Part shown: piece after piece, positions 15,796 through 24,435 of the stretch
Position numbering within the stretch: the first letter of the stretch is position 1
Layout of the letters: each line of letters opens with the position of its first letter
Position numbers and translations under genes: made by a program
Assembly: GCA_943787605.1 (NCBI GenBank)
Contig: CALSNB010000001.1
Location: 930,001 to 994,000 of the forward strand
DNA length: 64,000 nucleotides
Direction of reading: 5' to 3'
Source of the DNA: GCA-2697345 sp002697345
Lineage (GTDB): Bacteria; Pseudomonadota; Alphaproteobacteria; Rhodobacterales; Rhodobacteraceae
The notes under the pieces: model-generated
Databases searched by the model: none
Seen by the model: the letters and a program-made list of their open reading frames with translations, nothing else
What the model was told of the DNA's origin: nothing

Positions 15796-16959
15796 TTATG
15801 TTGCTAAGTTTTCAATTAATTGATCCATAAAATTTTCACCTGCAGCAAACTGTTCTAATGTAATAAACTCGTTTTTCTGATGAGCTTGGGCTATATCGCC
15901 AGGACCACAGATAATAGATGAGTACCCCTCAGCTTGGAACTGCCCGGCTTCTGTTCCGTATGATACAACGTGTTGTCCATTATCGCCCGTTAATTTACGT
16001 ACCAATGCTTCCGCCGCTCCATCATCTTCAGGCCTCAAACCCGGGACATCATGAGCAGCATCTAGCTTTATGAAACTATCTGGATTAATTTTCTTCATAG
16101 CACCTTCAACTTCCCTTACTTTAGACTCATACGCCTGTTTCCAGTCTGTTGCCCTCTCATTTGGGATCACTCTAAATCCCATCACAAAGTGACAATCTTT
16201 AGCTGTGATATTGTTTGCAGTTCCACCCTCAATTGTACCAACATGAACAGTTGTCCAAGGAGGAGTAAACATAGAAGTTGCTTCACTTCGATCAAGTAAT
16301 TCATTTTGAATATTCATTTGATTGGCCCACTCTATGAGTTTTGCAGCCTCGTGAATTGCACTGACACCAATATGCTGTAATGATGAGTGCACCTCAAAAC
16401 CTCTAACATGCGTTTTAATACCCAATCCACCTTTATGCCCAGAAACCGCCTTCATCATCGAGGGCTCACCAATAATAGCCGCTGAGGCTTTAGGCATTAA
16501 TTTGGCCATTTCTGCAGCCATAAAAGGTGCTCCAATACACCCTACTTCCTCATCATAAGACATCGCTATTTGAATAGGTCTTTTTATACCTCGCTTTAAA
16601 GCCTTTGGGACTGCTGTTAACGCTATTGCATCAAAACCTTTCATATCACAGGTTCCACGGCCATAAAGTTTTCCATCTTTCTCTACTACTTTGAACGGGT
16701 CAGTATCCCAATCTTGGCCTACAACAGGCACAACATCTGTATGACCTGATAGAATAACGCCACCATCTACAGCAGGTCCCGCATTTGCGTAGAGATTTGC
16801 CTTATCACCAGCCGGATTATAAACTCTATGACACTCAACACCGTGAGAATTTAAATATTCTTCGATGAAATCAATTATAGGTAAATTGCTAACATTAGAA
16901 ACAGAAGGAAATGATATTAACTTCTCCATCATTTCTCTCGCACTTAATTCCATTCCCAT
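15796..16959 (-). CDS. Acetylornithine deacetylase / M20 family peptidase
   Basis: A 387-residue M20A metallohydrolase. It shows GHTDVVPVVGQDW (metal His and Asp), YGRGTCDMKGFDA, SYDEEVGCIGA with the catalytic glutamate pair, and a C-terminal QAHQKNEFI metal histidine. This matches the ArgE branch, which removes acetyl from N-acetylornithine and related N-acyl amino acids. GGAGG stands 6 bases before ATG 16959. Its location inside a peptide-transport unit makes catabolic deacylation of imported compounds at least as likely as arginine biosynthesis; no arg gene is adjacent. Confidence 0.9.
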   Translation of the reverse strand: MGMELSAREMMEKLISFPSVSNVSNLPIIDFIEEYLNSHGVECHRVYNPAGDKANLYANAGPAVDGGVILSGHTDVVPVVGQDWDTDPFKVVEKDGKLYGRGTCDMKGFDAIALTAVPKALKRGIKRPIQIAMSYDEEVGCIGAPFMAAEMAKLMPKASAAIIGEPSMMKAVSGHKGGLGIKTHVRGFEVHSSLQHIGVSAIHEAAKLIEWANQMNIQNELLDRSEATSMFTPPWTTVHVGTIEGGTANNITAKDCHFVMGFRVIPNERATDWKQAYESKVREVEGAMKKINPDSFIKLDAAHDVPGLRPEDDGAAEALVRKLTGDNGQHVVSYGTEAGQFQAEGYSSIICGPGDIAQAHQKNEFITLEQFAAGENFMDQLIENLAT

Positions 16960-17014
16960 GATAAACCTCCAGTTCGTATTTAAAAATTGTTAAATCAAAG
17001 TATTTGAAAATAAA

Positions 17015-17926
17015 TTATCTTCCTCTAATTCGAGGATCAAGAGCATCTCTAAGACCATCACCGAGATAATTTACACTTAAAACTGTCAAGGATATGGCAA
17101 AGCCAGGCCAAAAAACTCTCTCAGGATACATTGTCAAATAGTCTGTCGCATCATAGAGCAATCGTCCCCAAGTAGGAAAATCCGGCGGAAAACCTAACCC
17201 AAGAAAAGATAAAGCTGACTCAGTAATAATTGCATTTGCGATACCCAGAGTAGCTGACACCATAATTGGGGAAACTACGTTAGGTAAAATATGCCTGCTT
17301 ATCAATTTACTATTTTTGGTTCCTATTGACCGTGCAGCCAAGACGAATTCTCGCTCTTTAATTGCGAGAATATCACCCCTCACAATTCTAGCAGTAGGCA
17401 TCCAACTTGTTATTCCTATAGCTAAAACAATCAATATAAATATCCCCTTTTCAGGACCAAAGGCTGCATTCAATGGATCTCTAAAAAGCAACATCATTAG
17501 TAACAAAAGAGGTAAAAGAGGTAGTGCTAGAAACAAATCCGTAAGTCTCATGAGAACGTTATCAAGCTTATTAAAAAATCCAGCCATCACACCTACGAAT
17601 GTTCCTAAAAACAACGATAAAGCCATTGCTGTTAGACCGACAGCAATCGACGTTTGCCCACCCTGCATCATCCGAGCAAAAGTATCCCTTCCCAGCTGAT
17701 CAGTTCCAAATGGATGCCATAAACTAACTCCCTGATTTCTAGACCTAATATCAATGAAGGTAGCGTCATGCGGCCAAAACAAAGGAATAAGGTAAACTGC
17801 CATAACGATGAAAATAAAAAAAATGCCACCAACCAAAGCGCCCTTGTGCGATTTAAATTGGTCCCAAACATCAAACCACCTGCTTCTAGGTTTTTTTATC
17901 AGGTTATCACTGGGTATATTAGTCAT
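17015..17926 (-). CDS. Peptide-type ABC transporter permease (DppC-like)
   Basis: A 303-residue inner-membrane permease with an N-terminal cytoplasmic stretch, a first transmembrane segment near residues 30-50, and a five-segment core. The EAA loop is visible as the stretch ending ILPNVVSPIMVSATLGIA. The region HPFGTDQLGRDTFARMM is the standard DppC/OppC signature. It pairs with the DppB-like permease, whose 3' end it overlaps by 8 bases (ATGACTAA), indicating translational coupling. Substrate class is di- or oligopeptide or similar; nickel is unlikely given the M20 neighbours. Confidence 0.94.
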   Translation of the reverse strand: MTNIPSDNLIKKPRSRWFDVWDQFKSHKGALVGGIFFIFIVMAVYLIPLFWPHDATFIDIRSRNQGVSLWHPFGTDQLGRDTFARMMQGGQTSIAVGLTAMALSLFLGTFVGVMAGFFNKLDNVLMRLTDLFLALPLLPLLLLMMLLFRDPLNAAFGPEKGIFILIVLAIGITSWMPTARIVRGDILAIKEREFVLAARSIGTKNSKLISRHILPNVVSPIMVSATLGIANAIITESALSFLGLGFPPDFPTWGRLLYDATDYLTMYPERVFWPGFAISLTVLSVNYLGDGLRDALDPRIRGR

Positions 17927-18926
17927 ATCGGATCCTCGGATCTAGTATGCCGTAAAGAACATCAGCAATAAGATTAAAAATTACGATCAAAATAGCGAAC
18001 ATGAAAGTCAATGTCTGCACAAGTGGTAAATCAGTTGCCTGAATAGCAGTTATCAATAATTGACCTATTCCATTTACTCTAAATACTTGCTCTGTGATAA
18101 TTGCTCCGCCAAATACAGAAGGAACTCCAAGCGCTATTACCGTTACCACAGGGATCATTGAATTACGTAACACATGTACCATTACCACGACACTCTCCCC
18201 TAGTCCCTTCGCTCGAGCAGTTCTAACATAATCTTGATTTAGGTTGTCTAGCATTGACGCCCTCATAAAACGACTTAGCTGTGCTGTGGTTTGTAGTGCC
18301 AAAACCATTACTGGCATAATCATCTGCTTAAGCTGCAAAACAAAGTTGTCCCAACTATCAACAACTAAAGTTGTATCATATATTGAGGGAAACCAACCAA
18401 GAGTTACAGAAAAAATAACAATTACTAGTACTCCAGAGAAGAAAGGTGGTACTGAGTAACCAATCATAGAAATGAATGTCCCTGTCTGATCAAAAATTGA
18501 ATATTGCTTATAGGCAGAATATATCCCAATTGGTAAAGCTATCACTACCCCTACTATGTAAGACATACCAACAACCCAGACGGTTTGAGGTAATCTCTGA
18601 ACAACTAGGTCCATTACCGGACCACGAGTTTGCCAGCTTATAACTCTAAGTTTTCCTTCTGAAAAACTACTACCAAAATAATAATCAATTAGGACCTGAG
18701 GTTCTAACCAGAAAAATTGAACAATCCACTTCCAATATCTAATGTGCATGGGTTCACCAAGACCAAGGGCTAACCGCATTTGCTGTTTAACCTCCGGTGG
18801 TACCGTAAGCGGAATCTGAGCCATTGGATCCCCTGGGGCTAACTCCAACAGTAAAAAAATAACCAAGCTGATTAATAATAAGGTCGGTATCATTATTATC
18901 AGTCTGCGAATAGTAAATGATAACAT
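17919..18926 (-). CDS. Peptide-type ABC transporter permease (DppB-like)
   Basis: A 335-residue permease with an N-terminal membrane helix (IMIPTLLLISLVIFLLLELAP), then a periplasmic stretch including GDPMAQIP, and a five-helix core. The motif DYVRTARAKGLGESVVVMVHVLRNS is the cytoplasmic coupling loop (given here in two parts: DYVRTARAKGL, then VHVLRNS). It ends GILDPRIRYD as is typical. AAAAGG lies about 8 bases before ATG 18926. A perfect inverted repeat separates it from the upstream binding-protein gene. Confidence 0.93.
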   Translation of the reverse strand: MLSFTIRRLIIMIPTLLLISLVIFLLLELAPGDPMAQIPLTVPPEVKQQMRLALGLGEPMHIRYWKWIVQFFWLEPQVLIDYYFGSSFSEGKLRVISWQTRGPVMDLVVQRLPQTVWVVGMSYIVGVVIALPIGIYSAYKQYSIFDQTGTFISMIGYSVPPFFSGVLVIVIFSVTLGWFPSIYDTTLVVDSWDNFVLQLKQMIMPVMVLALQTTAQLSRFMRASMLDNLNQDYVRTARAKGLGESVVVMVHVLRNSMIPVVTVIALGVPSVFGGAIITEQVFRVNGIGQLLITAIQATDLPLVQTLTFMFAILIVIFNLIADVLYGILDPRIRYD

Positions 18927-18964
18927 GTATCGAACCTTTTTTGAAAACTCTTATTTTGTGTTAT

Positions 18965-18990
18965 GGGCCTCAGATATTATTCTGAGGCCC
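18965..18990 (-). repeat. Perfect 10-bp stem-loop between binding-protein and permease genes
   Basis: GGGCCTCAGA at 18965-18974 and its exact complement TCTGAGGCCC at 18981-18990 flank a 6-base loop. On the transcribed (minus) strand no T-run follows, so it is not a classic intrinsic terminator. Hairpins at this position in ABC operons commonly protect the upstream binding-protein mRNA from 3' decay, or cause partial termination. That would raise binding protein over permease. The role here is inference from position. Confidence 0.75.
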
Positions 18991-19032
18991 AAAAACTTCT
19001 AATTAAAGGTGTTTAACCTAAGATCACTGACT

Positions 19033-20733
19033 TTACTTAAGACGATACCAATCTGATACATTCCAAAGTTCAGAATCCCATGCGTTCATAACAACACCAC
19101 CAAGTGAATTAGAGTGTGCTGCTACACCACCACGGTGAGTTAGAGGAATCATAGTATAGCTATCTTTTGTTAACATATCGTTAAGTTTTTTAGCTATCTC
19201 ATAACGCTTCTCCATGTCACCAGTTCGTGTCAACTCAGCGTGAAGTGCATCATATGCTGGGTCACAGTACCGGTTGATATTCTCACCTTGCCATTGGCTC
19301 TCAGGTTTTGGTTCGTTACCACACAGGTACATAGCCAAGTATGACTGAGGATCTGTTCCATCAAAGTTATTCGTATACATTTCTACATCCGAATAGAATT
19401 TTTGGAATGTGTCAGGGCTCGCTGGATCTCCACCAAAGAATATTGACGCACTCAGGTTTCTCAACTCTGTTTCAACACCAATTTCTCCCCACCACTGTTT
19501 GACCAGCGCTTGGTAATCTTGGCGAACCGCATTTGTGGATGTTTGGTAAAGAACTGACAATCTCATGCCATCCTTAGTACGAACACCGTCAGAACCTGTT
19601 GCCCAACCTGCACTGTCAAGTAACGCATTAGCTGCAGCGATATCTTGTTTCATACAGTGAGTGTTTTGTGACGAATAAATAGCAGGGCCTGCAACTAAAT
19701 CACATGTAGGCTTACCCATTTGTCCGTAACCGATCTCCGTTAGCAGAACACGATCAATCGCAAGAGATAACGCTTTCCGAACACGAATATCAGTTAGGAA
19801 TGGATGAGGTGCCTTTCGTGTAGCACGTGTATCAGCATCCAACAAAGGTGAAGGATCAGTCATATTGATTTCAATACGCTCAACGCTAGGTCCAAATCCA
19901 ACAATTACCTTGCCTTTTCCAGCTGATTCCATTTTTGCAATCACGTCTGGTGCCAATTGAAGGTTCCAAGCATAATCAAACTCACCAGTTTCCATTACAG
20001 AACGTCCAGCGCCTGTAGCGTCTCCACCACCCTTGAATAGTAGAGTAGCAAAAGCTGGTTTGTTAGGATCCCGGTAGTTATCATTCGCAACCATTCTGAT
20101 TACATCATTTGGTTTGAAATCTACTACTTTAAATGGTCCAGTTCCGATAGGTCCAAAGTTCTCTGCTGTACAAGTTTGAGCTTTTGCACCCATACAATCT
20201 GCGAATTGTGCTGCTTGTAAAATTGGCGTTTGACCACCCACAAAAGGACCATAAGGATTTGGTGACGCTTCAGCAAAATTTATAACCACTGTTGATGCAT
20301 CTGGAGTATCTATGCCTGTTACACCATTAAATTTAACAGTATTTGCGCAACCACCATTTGGATCCATACAGTAATCATATGTGAATTTAACATCCGCTGA
20401 AGTCAACGGAGTACCATCAGACCAGACAATAGCTGGGTCTAAGTTCCACGTGATCGATTTCTGATCTGCACTAACTCCACCATTTCCCAGAGTTGGTATG
20501 CTTGTCACAAGATACGGAACCATTACACCATCTTGATTGTATCGAGCTAACGGCTCAATTATTAACGATGATGATTCGATATCTTTCGTACCATTTGAAA
20601 GGTACGGATTCAAAATTGATGGTGCCTGCCAATAAATTATTTTGACTTCTCCATCTGTTCCTCGGCCAGCAAATGACGCGGGCGCGAACGCCAAAGCCAC
20701 TACAGCACCGAGTAATATACTCTTTAAGTTCAT
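19033..20733 (-). CDS. Periplasmic peptide-type ABC substrate-binding protein
   Basis: A 566-residue SBP family 5 (DppA/OppA) protein. A clear signal peptide is present (MNLKSILLGAVVALAFAPASFAGRG, hydrophobic core at residues 6-18, likely cut after ASFA). Family landmarks include the early IEPLARYNQDG stretch, WSDGTPLTSADVKFTYDY and the FLTDIRVRKALSLAIDR region. It captures peptides or similar solutes in the periplasm for the two permeases downstream. GGGAGA lies 6 bases before ATG 20733. It heads a unit of binding protein, DppB-like, DppC-like, ArgE-like and HipO-like genes, and faces away from the ATPase gene. Confidence 0.95.
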   Translation of the reverse strand: MNLKSILLGAVVALAFAPASFAGRGTDGEVKIIYWQAPSILNPYLSNGTKDIESSSLIIEPLARYNQDGVMVPYLVTSIPTLGNGGVSADQKSITWNLDPAIVWSDGTPLTSADVKFTYDYCMDPNGGCANTVKFNGVTGIDTPDASTVVINFAEASPNPYGPFVGGQTPILQAAQFADCMGAKAQTCTAENFGPIGTGPFKVVDFKPNDVIRMVANDNYRDPNKPAFATLLFKGGGDATGAGRSVMETGEFDYAWNLQLAPDVIAKMESAGKGKVIVGFGPSVERIEINMTDPSPLLDADTRATRKAPHPFLTDIRVRKALSLAIDRVLLTEIGYGQMGKPTCDLVAGPAIYSSQNTHCMKQDIAAANALLDSAGWATGSDGVRTKDGMRLSVLYQTSTNAVRQDYQALVKQWWGEIGVETELRNLSASIFFGGDPASPDTFQKFYSDVEMYTNNFDGTDPQSYLAMYLCGNEPKPESQWQGENINRYCDPAYDALHAELTRTGDMEKRYEIAKKLNDMLTKDSYTMIPLTHRGGVAAHSNSLGGVVMNAWDSELWNVSDWYRLK

Positions 20734-21109
20734 TTTTATCTCCCTTTTTTATCCCGAAGCTAAATTTATAATCTACTCCAAGACCTTAAGCTAACTTTTT
20801 ATAATTGTTATTTCAAGTAACTTTTTATCCTAGAATTGTGTTCGTATTTACAATAAACGTAACCAAACATAGTTTTAAAAAAATTCAAACAAAAATATCA
20901 CAAAGAAAGAAAAATTAATTTGTTCTAGTATTTTAGAAGTATCATACATCATTTGTATCACTATATAAGAAATACCTTTATTTGATAAATTACTAATTTA
21001 GCGGCATAAAAAAAAATAAACAGCAATTAATTGACATGGGCTTCAGAGCAATCCACATTACGTGTTAAAATAATTTATTTAAATTTTGCTAGAATCAAGA
21101 AAGTTAGCC
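20734..21109. promoter_or_regulatory. Divergent intergenic region of the peptide transporter
   Basis: These 376 bases separate the binding-protein gene (minus) from the fused ATPase gene (plus), and hold no open frame of note. They are very AT-rich with several A- and T-tracts. A good minus-35 box TTGACA lies at 21031-21036 on the plus strand, with only a weak minus-10 (ACATTA, 18 bases on). Promoters for both directions must lie here. No operator repeat was recognised. Confidence 0.4.
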
Positions 21110-22939
21110 ATGTTAGATGAACTCCAAACCTCAATTGCTTCCTATCGCAGTCTAAAAGTTGAATTTGAAACAAAAGATGGCACAGTGACTGGTGTGGAGG
21201 ACGTTTCTTTTGATGTGAATGCTGGAGAGACTGTCTGCATTGTCGGAGAATCTGGATCAGGAAAATCTGTATCATCTTTATCTATGATGAGGTTGGTTGA
21301 GTTTGGTGGAGGAAGAATTGCCGATGGTGAGTTAATTTTTGATCGAAAAAACGGTGAAAAAATTGATGTTGTCAAAACTAATATGTCCCTAATGAGGACA
21401 ATCCGTGGCAATGAAATAGGAATGATTTTCCAGGAGCCAATGACAGCATTAAACCCTGTGTTTACAGTTGAGCGGCAACTTACTGAAGGTCTCAGACTAC
21501 ATAAAAAAATGAATAAATCTCAGGCAAAAGAAAGGGCTATGGAACTTCTTAAAGAAGTTCGAATTCCAGAGCCTGAACATCGAATCAAACAATATCCACA
21601 TGAGCTTTCAGGTGGGATGAGGCAACGGGTTGTAATTGCGATGGCAATGGCTTGTGAACCTCGCCTTCTTATCGCTGACGAGCCAACGACTGCTCTAGAC
21701 GTCACTATTCAAGCTGAAATTCTTGCTTTAATGGACCGTTTGAAACGTGAAACAGGCACTGCAGTGATGTTCATAACACATGATATGGCCGTGGTAGCTC
21801 AAATGGCGGACAGAGTAATAGTAATGTATCAAGGAAAAAAGGTCGAAGAAGGTACAGTAGAGCAGATTTTTGAAAACCCAAAACATGACTACACTAAAGC
21901 GCTACTGGCTGCTGTACCAAAATTAGGCGAGATGCGAGGTAAAGACCTACCGGAACCAATGCGTTTAGTAGGAGTTAAAAATCAAAATTTAAACCCCATA
22001 CCAGGAACTACCGAGGCTCTTCTGACAGTTAGTAACTTAACTACAAGATTTCCTGTAAAAGGAGGATTTTTCAGAAGAACAGTAGCAAATGTTCATGCGG
22101 TTGAAGATGTCTCTTTTACTATAAACAAAGGGCAGACACTATCTCTAGTGGGAGAATCAGGTTGTGGAAAATCAACTGCAGGCAGATCACTTTTAAGATT
22201 AGTTGAACCAAAATCAGGAAGTATTGACCTAGATGGACAAAATATTTTAGCTCTATCACAAAAAGAGCTAAGAGAGACCCGACGGCATATACAGATGGTT
22301 TTCCAAGATCCATTTGCCTCTTTAAATCCTCAAATGCAACTTTCAGATCAAGTGGCAGAACCCTTGCGAAACTTTGACACGCATAGAGGAAAAGATTTAG
22401 ATGATCGTGTTGCAACATTATTTGACAGAGTAGAGCTCCCAAAGAGTTTTATGCGAAGATTTCCGCATGAGCTATCAGGAGGGCAAAGACAAAGAGTAGC
22501 AATTGCGAGAGCACTGGCTCTTAATCCAAAGCTCATTATCGCGGATGAAGCGGTATCTGCTCTAGATGTATCCGTTCAAGCTCAAGTGTTAAATCTGATG
22601 ATGGAGCTTCAAGCTGAGTTAGGTCTTTCATTCTTATTCATTAGTCACGACATGGCTGTTGTAGAAAGGGTTAGTCACCAGGTTGGAGTGATGTACTTAG
22701 GGAGAATTGTAGAATTAGGGTCTCGCACCTCTGTCTTTGAAAACCCTCAGCACCCATATACACAGGCGTTAATCAAAGCTGTTCCAATTGCAGATCCTAG
22801 GCAAAGAAAGCAAGAAAAGGATCTTAATTTTAAGCCTATTCCTTCGCCGATACATCCGGTTGGATATGAAGCTACGGCTTCAGAATACGCTGAAATTTCT
22901 CCTGGCCATTTTGTCTTAACATCTGAGAGTGGTTATTAA
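21110..22939 (+). CDS. Fused double ABC ATPase of a peptide-type transporter (DppD-DppF type)
   Basis: A 609-residue protein with two complete ABC ATPase domains in tandem. Domain 1 has GESGSGKS, LSGGMRQRV and LIADEPTTALD. Domain 2 has GESGCGKS, LSGGQRQRV and IIADEAVSALD. Each is followed by the oligopeptide-type C-terminal extension (HDYTKALLAAVPK and HPYTQALIKAVPI). It supplies both nucleotide-binding sites for the divergently encoded permease pair. I chose ATG 21110 with AAGAAAG upstream over a TTG eight codons earlier. Fused ATPases of this kind (like GsiA/YejF) are well known. Confidence 0.95.
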   Translation: MLDELQTSIASYRSLKVEFETKDGTVTGVEDVSFDVNAGETVCIVGESGSGKSVSSLSMMRLVEFGGGRIADGELIFDRKNGEKIDVVKTNMSLMRTIRGNEIGMIFQEPMTALNPVFTVERQLTEGLRLHKKMNKSQAKERAMELLKEVRIPEPEHRIKQYPHELSGGMRQRVVIAMAMACEPRLLIADEPTTALDVTIQAEILALMDRLKRETGTAVMFITHDMAVVAQMADRVIVMYQGKKVEEGTVEQIFENPKHDYTKALLAAVPKLGEMRGKDLPEPMRLVGVKNQNLNPIPGTTEALLTVSNLTTRFPVKGGFFRRTVANVHAVEDVSFTINKGQTLSLVGESGCGKSTAGRSLLRLVEPKSGSIDLDGQNILALSQKELRETRRHIQMVFQDPFASLNPQMQLSDQVAEPLRNFDTHRGKDLDDRVATLFDRVELPKSFMRRFPHELSGGQRQRVAIARALALNPKLIIADEAVSALDVSVQAQVLNLMMELQAELGLSFLFISHDMAVVERVSHQVGVMYLGRIVELGSRTSVFENPQHPYTQALIKAVPIADPRQRKQEKDLNFKPIPSPIHPVGYEATASEYAEISPGHFVLTSESGY

Positions 22940-22977
22940 AGGTTAATTTGTCTTCGTCACGCCAAACAGTAGTCTTT

Positions 22978-24423
22978 CTAATCAATTTTAGGTAGTAAAG
23001 CGTCGATAGAAACCTTTGCATCTCCATAAAGCATTCTAGTATTCTCTTTATAGAAAAGCGGATTCTCTATACCTGAATAACCAGTGCCTTGTCCCCTTTT
23101 TGAAACGAATACCTGTCGTGCTTTCCAACATTCAAGTACCGGCATTCCCGCTATTGGACTATTTGGGTCATCCTGCGCTGCGGGATTGACAATATCATTG
23201 GAGCCTATGACGATAACTACATCTGTATTGGAAAAGTCTTCATTTATCTCATCCATTTCTAAAACGATGTCATAAGGAACTTTTGCCTCTGCCAATAAAA
23301 CGTTCATATGACCTGGCAATCTCCCTGCCACAGGGTGGATTGCAAACCTTACTGTTATATTTTTATCTCTAAGTTTACCTACCAAGGCAGAAACTGATTG
23401 TTGAGCTTGGGCTACGGCCATTCCATAGCCTGGGATTATTACAACGCTATTAGCATCATTTAAGGCAGAGGCGACACCATCGATATCAATAGAGATTTGC
23501 TCCCCATCAACCACCATTTGTGGACCAGTATTTTCACCAAACCCTCCTAAGATAACCGAAATAAAACTTCTATTCATAGCTTTGCACATTATATAGCTTA
23601 AAATTGCTCCAGAGGAGCCAACTAAAGCACCCGTAACTATTAATAAATCGTTTCCCAGAGTAAATCCAATGGCTGCTGCAGCCCAACCCGAGTAACTATT
23701 CAACATAGAAACTACTACAGGCATATCAGCACCACCAATCCCCATGATCAAATGCCAACCAATAAATCCTGATATAATCGTAACTATAATCATGGACCAT
23801 ATCCCTGCCCCATTCAGATACATCCAACCTAATATTAAGCAAGCAAACAAAGACATAGCATTTAAATAATGACCACCTTTAAGCTTTTTTGGTGACCCAT
23901 CAAGTTTTCCTGCAAGCTTACCGAATGCGACTATTGAGCCGGTAAAGGTTACTGCACCGATGAATATTCCTAAAAATACTTCAGCTTTTAAAATACCTAT
24001 TTCTATATAATCTTTTTGCCAAAGTTTTTCTCCAAACCCTGTCAGCTCAGACGAATTCATTGGCAAACCTGAATCTCTTAAAGTGATTATGCTATTCAGC
24101 ATCATTTCCGCGTTTAGCCCTATAAATACTGCAGCCAGACCAACAAACGAATGTAAAGCTGCAACAAGTTGAGGCATCTCAGTCATTTGAACTTTGCCAG
24201 AAATGAAATAACCAGCATAAGAACCCGCCAAAACAGCCACTAAGATAAGAAAAATATTATAAACGCCCGGGCCGAAGATGGTAACAAAAACTGCAATAGC
24301 CATGCCCAGAATTCCGTACCAGACAGCACGCTTAGCACTCTCTTGGTTTGAAAGACCACCCAGAGAGAGAATAAAGAGGACCGCTGCTCCAATATATGCG
24401 GCTGATACTATACCACTGCTCAT
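22978..24423 (-). CDS. pntB: NAD(P) transhydrogenase beta subunit
   Basis: A 481-residue inner-membrane protein with about nine transmembrane helices, then a cytoplasmic NADP-binding domain III from about residue 300. Domain III shows VVIIPGYGMAVAQAQ, the GYGMAVAQAQ loop typical of PntB, followed by HPVAGRLPGHMN and VVIVIGSNDIVNPAA. With PntA it forms the proton-pumping enzyme that uses the proton gradient to transfer hydride from NADH to NADP. It starts 12 bases after pntA stops, forming an operon. Confidence 0.98.
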   Translation of the reverse strand: MSSGIVSAAYIGAAVLFILSLGGLSNQESAKRAVWYGILGMAIAVFVTIFGPGVYNIFLILVAVLAGSYAGYFISGKVQMTEMPQLVAALHSFVGLAAVFIGLNAEMMLNSIITLRDSGLPMNSSELTGFGEKLWQKDYIEIGILKAEVFLGIFIGAVTFTGSIVAFGKLAGKLDGSPKKLKGGHYLNAMSLFACLILGWMYLNGAGIWSMIIVTIISGFIGWHLIMGIGGADMPVVVSMLNSYSGWAAAAIGFTLGNDLLIVTGALVGSSGAILSYIMCKAMNRSFISVILGGFGENTGPQMVVDGEQISIDIDGVASALNDANSVVIIPGYGMAVAQAQQSVSALVGKLRDKNITVRFAIHPVAGRLPGHMNVLLAEAKVPYDIVLEMDEINEDFSNTDVVIVIGSNDIVNPAAQDDPNSPIAGMPVLECWKARQVFVSKRGQGTGYSGIENPLFYKENTRMLYGDAKVSIDALLPKID

Positions 24424-24435
24424 TTTAAGCTCTCC

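Noticed and set aside
20734..21109. Small genes in the 376-base divergent region of the peptide transporter
   Set aside because: No frame with a ribosome site or meaningful composition was seen on either strand.
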